Source: Pipra filicauda (lineage: Eukaryota > Chordata > Aves > Passeriformes > Pipridae). From it: a stretch of DNA of 64,000 nt. Positions 1-25,300 of the stretch are shown piece by piece (the first letter of the stretch is position 1; every line of letters starts with the position of its first letter). Under the pieces are notes generated by a model that worked only from the letters and a program-made list of their open reading frames with translations, made no database searches and was not told the DNA's origin. Location of the stretch: assembly GCF_003945595.2 (NCBI RefSeq), contig NW_024104362.1, positions 124,001 through 188,000 of the forward strand, in the 5' to 3' direction. The translations under genes and the position numbers were made by a program.

Positions 1-553
1 TTCTTCACCAGACCTGCTGTCTTCACCCCTTGTGATCTAGGAGCTTGCTGTAGAATGAGCATATGCTATAAACAGTGGGGGTGACATTTTTATTTCCCAG
101 AACTATTGCTATTTCTGAAGACAATTGAAGCTGCTGAACTGGTACCTGTCAAACAGCAAGTGGCATCTGAAAGCCTCAGAAGGATTCTGATTGTATTAAA
201 GAAAGCTCTGATGTTACTTGATAAAACCTGTTTAGGTGGATTCTGTTGATATTTGGAATAGGCGCAAACTTCTGATGAGCTTTCCAAGTTTAAATAATGC
301 AAAGTTCTGAAGCAGAAAGTTGTTCAGAGTTGTGGGAGAAATTATTTGTTTAACCTGAGCACTTGGGATTGGTTTTATTATGAGCTGCTGTTCTAGACAT
401 TTGTAGATGAGCAGACAGTAAGTTTTTGAAATAGTTTAAAAGTTCCCAGTATTACCAAGCCCTAAATGAGTTACGAATGTTTAGTTTGGATTTTTCAAAT
501 ACTTACTGTTTTCCTTTGAGGCATGACTTCTCTCCTCCAACAACACTTTGCAG
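1..553 (+). other. GNS: GNS intron (3' part), left edge of window
   Basis: This is non-coding sequence leading up to the first visible GNS exon. It ends in a splice acceptor (CAG at 551-553). The earlier exons, which encode the signal peptide, the catalytic cysteine motif and roughly the first 209 residues, lie upstream of the window. I see no other feature here. Confidence 0.8.
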
Positions 554-12080
<11,527 letters not shown>

Positions 12081-14685
12081 GACCATCAAGAGCCTCTTGC
12101 AATCAGCTCCTACTGACCAGTTTCTCCAGTGGCTGCAGCAGGTCTGTCTCTGTTAACTCTTGCTGATCACAGCTGGAAGACTTTTAATGGGCTTTTCAAA
12201 CCTTGTTTGGAAGAAAACCCCTTGTCTTTAGCTGGTTGCCTTGTGCAATATGTATATTTTACAGCTGAACTCTAACTGTAAATCGTTAGACACAGCTAAT
12301 CTGTCTTGCTCAAATAGTTGATTATCACCTTTGTCTTTCAAGTACCTTTTCATATCACAGGCACAGAGGTATACCTATGCCTATGAATCTGAACAGTTGA
12401 TTTTGTTTTAAAAAATCAGTAAGCGTGTATTTGAGTCAGGTTAGATAGGCAGGTGCTATTGCACAGTAATGCTCACCCATATTCAGTGTCACAGACTTTA
12501 TTATAGGTTTCCTGTATCGAGCTCAAAGCTGTTAATGACAATAGCAAACTAGCCCAAAATAGAGTAGGAAGGCATTAGTCAAAACTGTAGGATCTGACTA
12601 GCAAGTGTCTTGTGCAGAATTAAAATCTGTTTGCTAAGTAGTCTCTTTCAGTGAGACAACTTCAAATGAGACCAATGAATTTTGTAGGACAGCTTTGGTA
12701 GCTTGCAAACAAGAATGTAATGTCAGGCTCCTTTTAGTTTGAAATGCTGGAATGGGGTACTGAAAAAACTCTTATTGTTTAAGATAGGCTTCCTAGTTAG
12801 TTTAAACAAGAGAATGTTGAGGCTAGTAAGTATTCAAGTAAGTGTGCCTGTGCTTTGAGCTAACTCTTAAGTCTGTTTTTAATACACAAACAGAAGTAAT
12901 ACTAAAATAAACAAAATCCAACAACCAGGGCACCACAGTAGAGTTGATCTGTTTTTAACTTCCAAATGTCTTAAATTGTCTAACATCTTATGTTGATTAG
13001 ATTCTTGAAGGTAATTTATTTTGAAAGCAAACTAGCTAAAAGTAACTCACAGAATCATTGCTCACTAGACATTAGGCTAAGAGAGCTATTTTAGGCAGTT
13101 TAAGTGCTTCACAGTGTTGCTTTTTGGTTGAGACATGACTACTTGGAACCTGCAATAAGTGGCCTTCACACCAAAGGTCTACACGTCAGAAATCACTTTG
13201 TTTCCTTCTGAAAGTATGCTGTCTTTTCAACCTTCTGATTAGGCTTATTTGAAATGCAGCCATCACATGTACCCAAACTTGAGTATCTTTCTAGATCTTG
13301 AAAAACACCCAAACTTTCATTACCGTACTACTTCTGTAAAGATTCATTGGCAAAACACTGTCTGGAAACACTGAATTGTGGGTCTTCTGCAAGACAAGTT
13401 CCTGTTGCTTGTGGGCAAATAAACTGTGTTATCAGCAAGATAATTGTTCCCTTGTCAAACAAAGCGTGGCGAAATTATTTAGTTTTCAGTTATTTCACAT
13501 CTCTTACCCCAGAAGAGCATGATTATTTCAACTTCTGTCACATAATACCTTGTAGTAAGTAATCATTAAGTAGGCAACAAAGTATGACTCTTTCAAAACT
13601 GTGAAGGTGCATACCCCAGTTGTCCTTCATGTAGCTTATAGCTGCAAACTTCTGTGGTGGTCTCCAGGTTAGATATTATAGACCTTTTATTTCAAATCTC
13701 TAAAAGTGACCAAATATTTTGAGGGGAAAAAAATTGCTTGAAAGGTAACTTTTCAGCTGGAGCATCTGTATAAACACAGAAGTTTTTGGATATGTAAACT
13801 ACTTCCATGCTTTCAAATACTCAGGACTGGGGTTTTTTTTCCTTAACTACAACTATAGCTTTATCTTGGTTTTTTGTTTCTTAAACCTTAGCATTGCCCA
13901 TTGGTATCCTTCATAAACTGTTTTGTCTTTAGAAAAAAACCCCAAAGTTGTTTTCAAGTGTTCTCTTGCACACTGAGCTAAACCTAAAGCTCATGTATGT
14001 AGTGTTTTGCTCAGAGAATTCTAGCAACTTAGACTTGTTCTTTGCTTGAATTTTGTTTTGGTAGTGGTATGGAGGCTAGTGTGAAACAGCTGCACATTAA
14101 ACCCTCAACAGTTCTAGCAAATCTGGGTCATATGTCAAGTTTCTGCTTGAATTAAGTTTTAGTGCAAGTAATGTGCATTCTGTTGCTCCTTAATAGAAAA
14201 CTTTGTTATGGGTACAGATGTGTAACTCTTATACAGTCTTTTCTTAAAGCAATCTTAAGCCATAAGAAGGAAACTTTCTTTTGAAATTTACTTTTTGCCT
14301 AATAAGTAATATGAAAATTGACAGAATTGATGCAGATGTAGATTAGTCAGTATGAGTAACCAGATGTTTTACCCAAATTAATACTCTTGCTATCTGCACA
14401 TACCTGTAAAGCATTTTATAATGAGGCTCAATAACTGTTGCCATAAAGCATAAGAGCCTCAAATGAACAGTGTTAATTCTTATCTTTGATTAAAAAACCA
14501 CTATGAAGGAACTTTTGACTCTTACTCAGATCTAATTTCCAACTAAGTTATTTTAAAACTAAATGGTCTTTTGGGATATTCCATTTCATGTGTTATTTGA
14601 CTGCAGCTGTACCTGTACCTCGTTACCAAAGGCATTCATGTTAAATGTACAGTTTTAAATAAAGGGCCTTACTGGTACAGAGTTG
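12081..14685 (+). other. GNS: GNS 3' UTR (inferred extent)
   Basis: AT-rich non-coding sequence after the stop. The right end is inferred from AATAAA at 14658-14663 followed by a GT/T-rich stretch (GTTGGGTTT, then a long T run near 14707), which looks like a cleavage region. Alternative AATAAA hexamers at 12906 and 13418 could give shorter transcripts, and one at 14987 a longer one. A 3' UTR of 2.6 kb would fit the long GNS messages known in mammals. Confidence 0.55.
14658..14663 (+). promoter_or_regulatory. Candidate GNS poly(A) signal AATAAA
   Basis: Canonical hexamer with a downstream GU/U-rich tract. Chosen over 12906, 13418 and 14987 for its downstream context only. Confidence 0.5.
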
Positions 14686-17600
14686 GGTTTAGATAAAATG
14701 TGATAATTTTTTTTTTTTTTACTTTTTTAAAAATCATTATTAGTGAAAGTAGAGCTGTGAACTTTTAGTGAGCTGATCTGGTAAGGTAGATACTATACAG
14801 GGAGAAATGCAGTTAATAACTTCATTATGTTACCCTAAATCAAAAAACATTATCATCACTTCAGCATAAGTGAATACAGCTTACCCAGCATCAGCCCAGT
14901 AAAGCAGACTTCATTTTGAGGAATAAAGCTGTAACAGAGACACATACATGGAAGCACACAGCCAAAGCAGGTTATAATACCTTTTCAATAAAGTTAAATT
15001 TGAGACTGATTCAACAAGCTGAATACAATATTTCAACATAATGAAACAGCTCTCATTTGTTGTGATTTGATTAAAATTAATTTTCTTTGTATTACTCTCT
15101 CTGTATGTGAGCATACTTTGCTGTAGCATGTTGTGAGCATATTTCTGCTGTTTTGAATGTCTGTTTAGAAAGTGCCCTTCCAGAGGACCCTGTTCACTGC
15201 TGCACTTTTGGAGAAGGAAAAAATAAACTGCCTCTCAAACTTCCTAACTTTGTTACTGAGCTTGAGTTAAACCTTTCCACAGGAATAAGCTGTGTCACAT
15301 GGCTAAGGACTGAATTCCTGTTTTATAAGCCTGTTCTCTGCTTTACTGCCCTGCTGCCTAACAATGGCTACTTCATATGGTCACAGGGAACCATATATAC
15401 AGGACAACACTTGACTGTTTTGCACCAGGAAGAAACACTGAGGTGAGAGGACAAATTGAAATGCAACTGTACTTGCTCAGAGTTCCTTGGAAACTGATGT
15501 AGGTGAATAGATGGAAAACTTTAACAAAAAGCACAATGGAGAAACTGCTGTTCATAATTAAGAGCAGTGTGTTCTGCCTCTGGGAAAGAGGAAGAATAAA
15601 ATCACACATAAGGGCTTTTTCCAAAATGGGAACTGTGAGCAACAACGAGATAAATGCTACTTACTCACCTCAATCCCTGTTAGAGGAGTTGAATTCCCTG
15701 AATGATTCTGTTTAAAAATATATACATAACTTTTCTGAACTACATAGGAAGGTGATTTGGTACACCTTCAACCTATTTAAGTCTGATGCTTTCACAAGCT
15801 ACTGAAACAAGTATTTCTGCATTGTATTTGCATTGCTGCATAACCATTTCTCCTTCAGCAAGGAAGGTAGCAGTCTTCCATTAATTAAGAACAAGCCATA
15901 TTTGCGAAGAAAATTGCTGCTACAAGGCTAAAGGAGTCACCTGTTTTAGAAAAAGAAACCCAGTGTCAATACTTTATTCAAGGGGTGAGGCAGGGGAATT
16001 CCATGATTAGAAAGAAGGGCAGTGCTAATATATTGCTTTCCAGATGTTGCTGTAGTCAGATTCAGCTGTCACTTAATCTTTTGATAATACCCACTGGACT
16101 GTGTCTAAAGCTGGAGTTCAGTAATTGCTCACAAATCTCAAAATATAGTCAGTGCCTGCTTGCTCAAGGTATGGAAGTTGTCTGAACTTATTCCAGCTGC
16201 CAAAACCCAGCCATTTTCTAGAAACAGGAATTAGAGTGACTTGACGGAAGACAACTGAATCATCAACTTCAGCATTTTTCCTGTGCAAGTTCTGTGGAAA
16301 AGCCAGCTCCATGACTCTTGCTTGGTAAGAATGGTTTTGCAGACTCCTCTGGGTTGGCAGTAAACAAACGGATCAAGATGGAACTAAGGAGTCATAGAAA
16401 TATTCTCAAAGCGTTGATGAAAATGAGTGAAAGCATAAGCAGAGCATAAATGCTCTGGTTTTTTGTTCTGAGGGTTCTACCACATTATCAGCCAACTAAA
16501 ATGTTCAGTAGATAAAAGGAAAACATTACAATGGAAACCAAAACAATCCAAACCAGGAAAGTAACCCTTCTCCTAGAGCATTAAAATCCTAAGCAAAAAA
16601 AAAAGTGTGGGGTTTTTTGAGCTGTGATGTTTTGCTTTGGTTTTGAACTACCAAAATAATACCAAAAATGTGTAAGTTTGCAATATTGCACTTGGATACC
16701 TGCTTAGCAGTATTTTTAATCCTCTGCTTTTAAAGTGTTTAAAGTAACAAGGCAAAAACCTCACAGAAGTATTCAAATCTTTTGACATGGTATTTGTAAT
16801 TCCAAAAGCTTCTCTGGAATATCAAAGGAAAAACACAGACAGTAAAAAATAGCATCCTCCTACCTGTTGGCTACTCCAGGCTTTGAAACAGTACAATGCA
16901 CATGACCAATCCTAGACTTACTGTGCAACAAAATACACTTTTGGTGTAAAGTCTGTTAATTGTCTGGAAACATTTGTCTGATTTGTCTTTTATTTACATG
17001 GATTGAACTAAAGTAGACATTGTTTTTTAATGTGTGTCCTGCATTTTCAGTCAGCCTCGTTTACATTTAAAAATGAGTGTTCTCACTTGGCAGCAGGTGT
17101 TAAAAGACACTCTGCACAACTTCCGCTGCCTTTTTGTGCCAGTGTTACTAAAAACCCAGAAGTTCTGACTGTGTCTAATGAGCACTTAAACCAGAATAGA
17201 TAAACAGATACAAAAATGTCTAACATTTGCTCACACACATCTATGGAAAAATGTTGTGAGCAAAGAGCAGAGATTTTGAAAATATCAGTTGACAGATCTA
17301 GAGTAGAATGGTCTAAGATTACTGGCATACAGAAAGCACCTGTTTATCTGAAGGGAGAACTTTGGAGCCACTGTTCCAATACAACTACTTTGCTTGGTAA
17401 AAAAACAAGAGGCTGAACTTTGGTGTCATAAAATATACTGGTGTTCTAATGCCTCCCAAGGCACGTTGAAAACAGCTGAAATTTCTGACCACATACCAGA
17501 TTCTGTATTTAAAGAGAGAAATCTTAGACTTGCTATTTTCTCTCATGCTATGCACAAGACTATGATGCTATTTTTAGGTTTATAGAGCTAGTGCAAAAGA

Positions 17601-19456
17601 AGGGGCTTTGCACTTGACTTCTCTCATGGGTAGTTGTAGTAAAGTGAAGGCAAAACAGAACTCCTCTATTTATCCATAATATCCTGTCTTACTCATATGG
17701 AAAACACACTCAAGAAAAATAGGACCAAGACAGTACTTTATACAGCATCATGAAAGATGTTAGATTTGACAGCACTGAGCATTTGCAGAATTAAGCCTTG
17801 CAAAAAGACAATTTTAAAAGCACCTTTGAGGAAAGCAGGAAGGAAACAGCTTTGAGAAGTCATTTGCTAGTACTGGGTGCCTCAGTGCAAGGTGTTAAGC
17901 TGGGTCCCTTCTAGGCCTCCATTGTTGCAACTGAACGCACTTCTTCTCATTTGTTTGCACAATGGCAAAAAAGAACATTCCAGATGATTAGCTCTCACCT
18001 CAGTAGCACACAACACAACAAGGTGTCCTTTCAAACACATCTTGGCCTATGCAATATTTCCTTGAAAAACACCACAAAACTAGCTCCCAGCAGAGGTGCT
18101 GGGTGTCTGAACTGCTTGGCTCAAACTGCTCTGGACTGGGAGTTGCCTACTAGCTACTGCAGGAATCTCTTTTATCTACTTACACATCAAGAGGAAAATA
18201 ACTCCTCCAGAACAGGGTAGTCCTCAGTTCACAGTACTAAACCTGTCTTCTGAACAGCAAAGCACAGTGTGTCTGTGATCTGTGTCAAGCCTTTAACTTT
18301 CAGCACAGTCTGTGCTTGCATCACACTCTGGGTAAGAGAGTTGTTGGGGAGATGTAAAACAATGGCCCTCTGCTTCCCACCATCTGTAAGGTTCCTGCAC
18401 CTACCGTTTTGCCACCTCACTTCCAGGCAACCAAGATGAACTACATGGATAGGTAAGGAGAGATTTTATATTACAGTGAAAAGTTCTTTCATATTCTGAG
18501 CTGCTCTAAAAATAGTTTTTTGAGAACTATGCAAATTTTAAAACAACTGCATTTGCCCTCTCTTTTTGCCCTCCATCTGGATGGATGATTCTGCTGCTGA
18601 ACCAGCCAAAACACAGGAGATTTCTTTTGCCAAGTTGTACTTCTAGTAGTACATAACTGCTGTAGGCAGAGACACGACGCAGTTACTTGTGTGGTCAGGA
18701 ACTTGACTGACTCCGCTATCTTTAAGGCCTTTGATCCATCTCACCCTGGCTGAGTGCTGGACTATTTGGTATTAACTTGGCATTGCCAAGTGCATACACA
18801 GTTGTAGTGTGGTTGTTGCACATACCAAGCTGCGAGGTCTCACATAAACCAGCCTTCAAGGCACTGGCTGAGCCACTACCTTCTCCTCTGCTGCAGGGCC
18901 ACAGTGCCCAGGGAAGCGCCACAGAGACCAAGGTGAGCAGCACAGCAGCTTCCTTCTACCAATTCAATTAGGGAGGATTAAACTGGTTTTGAAATCACAA
19001 AATAAGTGCCAGAAAATTAAACACACGTTACTGGAGGAAACCACTAAGAAGTCATTAAAGATAAGAAGGAGTGAAATGCGTTTCCTGTGGAGCGCAGACC
19101 AGGGTATCACCTCCAGCCTTACTGTATTCACCTCGTGTTTCTGTGAGGTATTTTTTTATAGAAGGAAACTTCTGGCCTATGGGGTTTCCCACCCAGCACC
19201 ACTATGTGCCCATGGCTGCATTCCTTCTGTGGTGGATTCGGCTCCATGAGGGGATCTGAAAATCCTGCCATTGTGAGACAAAACGTGGTGGCCCCATTGC
19301 CCTTGGCTCCCCCTTCCTCTTCTTCCAGGCAAACCTTAATATAAAGCTGTGTCTGCCCACAGCATTTATTGCTGCTGTACAAGGAAATCCATTTGGCTTC
19401 AAAGCAATCACAACACCAGCATCAGGTAAAGGAAAAACCAAACACACGCCACGAAA
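14686..19456. other. Intergenic region between convergent GNS and RASSF3
   Basis: About 4.8 kb with no gene I recognise. It holds A and T runs, several open frames under 100 codons on both strands that overlap each other and have no recognisable motif, and a slightly more GC-rich stretch at about 18,700-19,440 open on both strands. I take these frames as chance. Confidence 0.6.
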
Positions 19457-22152
19457 CTGAGTATTGCCAACTTCAACTTTAATAACTGAACCATCGCTTT
19501 TTTGCCATTTCAGTAATAACTTTAAGGGGAATAAAAACTTCCCTACAAAAATAAAACTAAGCTTGTCAAAATTATAAATAGTTTAAATGTTTGTATTTAA
19601 AGACATACATTTTAATGTTTCCCTGCATTCCCCCTCCCCTTATCATTTAATCATTCTGGTACCATCATACAATTATATGAAAACAGTTTTGCAACAAAAA
19701 CTTTGATAGTTCAATTTGATGCTAAAATTAAAAAAAAAAAAAAGATAAAACTGACAAGGCATGACCATTTCTTTTAAATTAAAGCTGCTGTAATTGCCAG
19801 TGTGTAGAACAAAAATGAGAAAAGTTAACCCCACACATGACATCTTACAATAATTAACTGTGGACTAAGACAAAATTAAAATATAAGTTTATTTTGGTCC
19901 CCCACCCCCATCCCCTCCACCCCAAATCAAGACTCATAGTGCATACAACACTGATTGAGGTTTTTGGCTAAAGTAAATGCAGATGTGCCTACTTAAAAAG
20001 ACTGATCGTTTAGTTCAAGTAAAACCAAAAAATTCACATATTTTTATACTCCACTTTTAAACTCAAACAGTGTTTGAATCTGAGCAACAAATGATTCAAT
20101 ATTGACAGTGATTACATAGCTATGGGCAGATACATAAGTAGATGTTAACAATATCCACCGACATGCTGCTGCATTCCTAGAAAAACAAATTGTAACAAAA
20201 CACAAAAACATTCCCTGAACCATTATAAAGTGTCTCACTTGAAGATAATGTTACTAACTCACACATGCACTACCATGTTACATGTGAAATTAAGAAAACA
20301 AACAAGATATGCCTTATATATACTTTATCGTTAGTACTACTCTTAATTTCTCTTAACCCTTTAAAACATTATGATTGTCTCATAAGCTTGCAAATTCTTT
20401 TTACCAAAAAAAAAAAAATCTGTGAAGAGTTTTTAAAAAATCTTACTAAGGAAAGGAAACAAAGGCACAATTACATCAAATTAAGGGGAAGAACAGAAGC
20501 ATCTTGGAGTTTCACACAGTATCCATTAGATGTCACTAAAGTTTTAACAATTCCTTGGGAATTTAAAACAACTTCTGCTGCTCTTCAATCGTTATCACTC
20601 CTCCACTCCCCCACCCCCCGTATATAACTCATTTCCTCTCTGGCATGATAATGACTGAAGTATCAGTCACTCAAATCTGCCTCATGCTTCTATTGCACAC
20701 CCACTTCTTTGGTTTCTTTTGAACATGCTTTTTTAGATAAATAACTCTTGAAAGACCAACAATTATATTTACACTAAAGTAAAAAGTTTTCTTGCTACAT
20801 TTTTCCTACTTTTAAATCAAGTAAATCAGCAGTCTGCAGAATCTGGTAATCAGTTTTTCAATTAAGAGCTTAAAAACTTTAAGGGAAAAACCTTCTGAAT
20901 TACTAAAAGCATAATAAGCTCAGTCATCAACACAGACTTAATTAAATAAATGTTAATTTTCTGCTGAGCTGGAAATATGAACAAGACATTTTACTTTCTT
21001 TGCCTGACTGAGCCTTTAACAAAGAAGCAGAGGAAGTTATTTTTACCTTTCAGATATGATAACTCAAAATTATCCAGCCTAAAAATGGATTGCTGAGCCA
21101 GAGGAAAGATCTGACTTAAAATAAAGACCAAATGCATCTGTAGTTGTAGCTTATGTCTGAACACTCACTAGATGGGTATTTCTCACAGAGTTATCTGAGA
21201 CATGGACCGTTTTTCAGAATTCAAGTAAGCAGCTTTTTAGCTTGTCCACACTTTTCAAACCCCCACTATGCGTTTATGGAACCCGCTTCTCCAATAGTGA
21301 CTTGTATGTGCAGCTTCATTTCCCTTCTTAGCTTTTGCTTCTCATTCCTTCCCACTATTTCTATTATCTTTATTTCTTTTCCAGTGTGGATTTACACAGT
21401 TAAAAACCATACACTTATTCACAATATTATAAGCATCCTAAAACTTTAACCTTGTAGAATTAGTATTTTAACTTCCTCTGTGTAAGTACTATTTCCATTT
21501 AAAACCAGTCTTCTCCTCTGTCAGCTTCTACAGTTTTCCTCCCTCAACTCTTACCTTCTTTCCAACTTTCTCTTTACCTTCTCCAGAAAGGCCACTTGAA
21601 AGCTTTCCACAAATTTCACAGTACAAACCACAAGATCTCGTGTGCCTTTCATCTATAATAGTTCTCTCACAAATTATACAGTAACTATCTGAAAACAGAA
21701 AGGTAGTGCAAATCAATTTCATCTGAAAGATAGTTCTCCAACTAATTCTCATTCAGATGGTTTTAATTTTTTTTAACCCATCAATTTGCACATCCTTACT
21801 TGTAAAGCTACCATTAAGCAAAGAAGAAAAAAAAAAAATCTTATTTCATAGCATCCTAGAAAATTGCTTACAGTTTCACAGCTTGCACCAAGGTAACTTG
21901 GAAAACTCTCTAGGAACACAGAAGATTGCAAACTGATGTACAAACATGCAGAATCCCTTACTTGCGGGTGCAAGATGCTAAGTGACCTGGCTTATGGAAC
22001 TAAGTCTATAGCAAAATTCAGGTACCCTGGCATCACAAAACAGTCTTCTGAATAAGGAAAACTACTCTCTGCTGCTCTTTGTACGTTGGGTTTGGCATGC
22101 TATACTGACATTTGGTAGCGTGCATTTTTCCTGAGTGTCCTTTGGCCCCCTT
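19457..22152 (-). other. RASSF3: RASSF3 3' UTR (inferred extent)
   Basis: Strongly AT-rich sequence following the RASSF3 stop on the minus strand. The end is inferred from the ATTAAA variant signal at 19483-19478 (reverse strand), with AATAAA further on at 19369-19364 and an earlier AATAAA at about 19893-19888. Mammalian RASSF3 also has a long 3' UTR. The exact end is uncertain. Confidence 0.5.
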
Positions 22153-22302
22153 TTAACCAGGTTTAAACACTCCTCGAAGGGCTTCTTCAAGTTTGCCTCT
22201 GTAAGCTGCGTAACGGTTCTTTAAGATCTGCAGTTGGTCGTTTTCCTCTTTGTCCAGTATACGCAAGAAGTTTTGCAGTTCAGGAATACTGAAAGCTTCC
22301 CA
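22153..22302 (-). CDS. RASSF3: RASSF3 last exon: SARAH domain and stop
   Basis: Acceptor CTTTCCAG then TGG GAA GCT. Encodes WEAFSIPELQNFLRILDKEE through KLEELRGVFKPG-type ending (…EALRGVFKPG) and TAA, 49 codons plus stop. The heptad-like helix is the SARAH dimerisation segment that in relatives binds MST kinases. The extreme C-terminus differs slightly from the mammalian ending. Confidence 0.95.
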   Translation of the reverse strand, partial: WEAFSIPELQNFLRILDKEENDQLQILKNRYAAYRGKLEEALRGVFKPG

Positions 22303-25300
22303 CTGGAAAGACAAAAAGCGAAAAGAATGGATGAGATGAACAGGAAATACACAAGATACAGTATTTTTAAACAAAACACTCAAAAAAATTTCAAGCTGGA
22401 ACAGTAATGGGCACCCTCCTTGCACCCCTTAGGGAATCGGAAAACATTTTACTCGTTTAAATATTTTTCTGTTCTGCAAGTAACAACACGTCAGTCTAAC
22501 TACAAATGAAATGTTTGCAAAAGGCACCAAGTAAATTAACAAGAAAAAAAAACCAAAATCTGTTTCCAAGAAGTGGATTGCCTTGTCAGCACGGACCAAA
22601 CAGAAGCCCATCCATGAAATTACACAAGCCCACCGAACCAGCACGGGTGTTGACATACCATGACTTCTCCAGTTTCATGCTCACGCAGAACAAAACTGAG
22701 CATTTCTGTTCTGGGGCCTGCCACCAAGCGCAGGTAGAGGGGATGTTCTCTGTCTGACAGCTTGCATGTATAAACTGCAGGAGAAGGAAATCACAGTAAT
22801 TATCATCTTTACCAACCATGTTTCAAACAGTTTGAATGACTAACACTAGCTAAAGTTAGAAAACTTCGGAGATATGCATAGGTAGCCACAAAATTTACAC
22901 ATTGTATGTGTTAGTCTACATAACGGTTTTGAGCAAATGAGTTTCAGGAAGAGCTGAGCAGGTGATTGATGGTGACAGTGCAACACTGCATTCACATAGG
23001 AATGAAATGGCCTCCAGTCAACACAATACACCGTCTGAATACATGCAGGGCAGGGGAAAAAAAAAAAACAACACAAAAAAAAAAAACAACACAGATCTGT
23101 TGCTATATCTAAGCTTTTAGACATCAGAGCTGCAGGAACACCATTCTGATACTTTTTTCTCTTAAAAATCTCACACACAAAGTCTAAAAGACAACTCCGC
23201 CTGCCTGACATGGTTGGCGTGACTTGACAGCCAGAAACATCTGGACTCCTGAAACTGCTCTCAATGTCCATGGAAGAAGGTGGATTCTAAGTGCAAGAAA
23301 ACAATGTTGGCAAAACGCACCTTTCCCTAAAAACACCTATTCCATCTTCTTGTCTTCCCAGTAACAACATACAACCAAGCCCTAACAGCAGCCAGTGAAC
23401 TGGGAGAGCCATGTGCACTAACTGACGCTCAGCACCTCGAGAGCTGTCTGCCAGTGCAAGGATCTCAGGCTCCTCAGACACCAGGGGTTCCTTTTTTTAA
23501 AAATCTATCCTGTAATTTAATCTCACAACTCTGCAGTGTATAAGGCTAGCTGAAAGTTAGAGCCTTATAACGGGGCATAAAATAAAATGGACTTCCAGAC
23601 ACAGGAGATCTGTGTAAATGTTTTGACAGGTGACTTTGTCTCTTGGGAATTATCCTGAAACATCCCCAAATCATTTACTCTGTTACACATGCTACTTTTC
23701 ATAAGGAAAAAAAGAGTGGGACTGTCACCTCCATTTATCTGAGTCCTTCCACCTGGCTTATTTCAAGTATTACTTGAACAACTCCCTCACCAAGCCCCTC
23801 CACTACTGAAATGCCACAAGCTTGGCTTATACCTTGATCTTCCTTGTGACAGCGTTTATAAAGTGCAAACTTCGCAGGGTTGTCAGCCACAAAGAACTTT
23901 TTGAGCAAGGCCTCGATAACTTCACGCACAGTGTTGGTGCTGCTGATGTGCAGGGTATTCACGCAGCCGTCCGGCAAGTAAAAAGCAGTTTCATTATTGC
24001 TGTGAGCACACCTCCCCTGGCTCTGGGAAGACTGCACAGTGATTGGTCTGCATAGTTCCATCTGGACTTTGATGAAGCCAGTGTAAATCCCATTTGCGTT
24101 CTGCAGCAGAAAGAAAGTACTCGACTGTTAAAATAAGCAATGACCAATTGTGACGTAACAGTGGAGCAGGCAGATTAAAAAACTCGTAGTGAAGAGAATT
24201 TAAATGCCACTGCAATACATGACATCTCACAGGAAAGGTATTGTTTCAGTAATTCAGTTATTCTTTCTGGTTTATCTGCTGAATATTAATTTTTCTTACT
24301 GAATATTACTTTTTTTCTTATTAATAACTGTTGAATTCTAATAATATTAGGACCTCATCAAGCAAAAGATATGACAAACTAGTGGTAAGTTTTCACATTA
24401 GGAGAGAACTATGAAGTGAAAAAGACCATTAAACCCATCTTTAACAGATTTTGTGCAGAAATACAGAAATTATCTCCCACGTTTTAGCTGCGCTTGTCAA
24501 CTTTAAAGCCTTTAACTGCTCAAATCCTGTTGCAATTGAAAAAAAAAAACAACCCAGAATAAATGCCAATCAACATGTAAAATTATTTATTCCAGTTGCT
24601 TCTGAAAGACAAAACTGATCAAGTCTTACTGAGCCAGAAAGGTTTGGACAATCTGGTTTTAAGCACAGTAAGTCCTGATCCACATGGAAGCACATAACAA
24701 AAATTTTTTTAGTTCATAGTCATATTTATATGGTTTAGGATATAACAGAATTTTAAAATTTCCATATACACCCACAGGAATACAGACAGTGTAACAACTG
24801 CGTAACAGCTTGTTAGGCAGAGAGATGTGAGTTTTATTAGTATGGTCTTCAGTAGGCTGGACTGAGTATTTGACCTGGTTCACAATCCTTGGAAATGAGA
24901 AGTCTTATGCATTCCAGTCCATATTGTCTGTGTCCTGGGGGCAGGGGGAAAGTCTCCTCAAGCTGAAAACCTCTATGACTACTCTGAAAATTAAGTCTCC
25001 TGTAATAAATAATGCATATTTCAACTTTCTTCATTGGTTGAGCATCTTGATCGGAGAGATACCAACAAAAATTCATCTACACAAACAAGATAAATGTATC
25101 TCTATTTTTACCATCTGAGCATTTTCATCTAACAAATTTACTTCTTAGTGTCAACTGACAGTTTATTTGAAACACGTTTCAAATTACATCCATTTGTTTT
25201 TACTACAATTTGTTTTGATCCATATAAAAGAATTACATGAATAAGAACATTTCGGACATGAGATTTAATTTCCAGAATCTAAGGGAATGTCTCTTACAAA

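Noticed and set aside
19071..19447. Overlapping open frames on both strands near the RASSF3 3' end
   Set aside because: No motif, no splice support; explained by slightly higher GC content.
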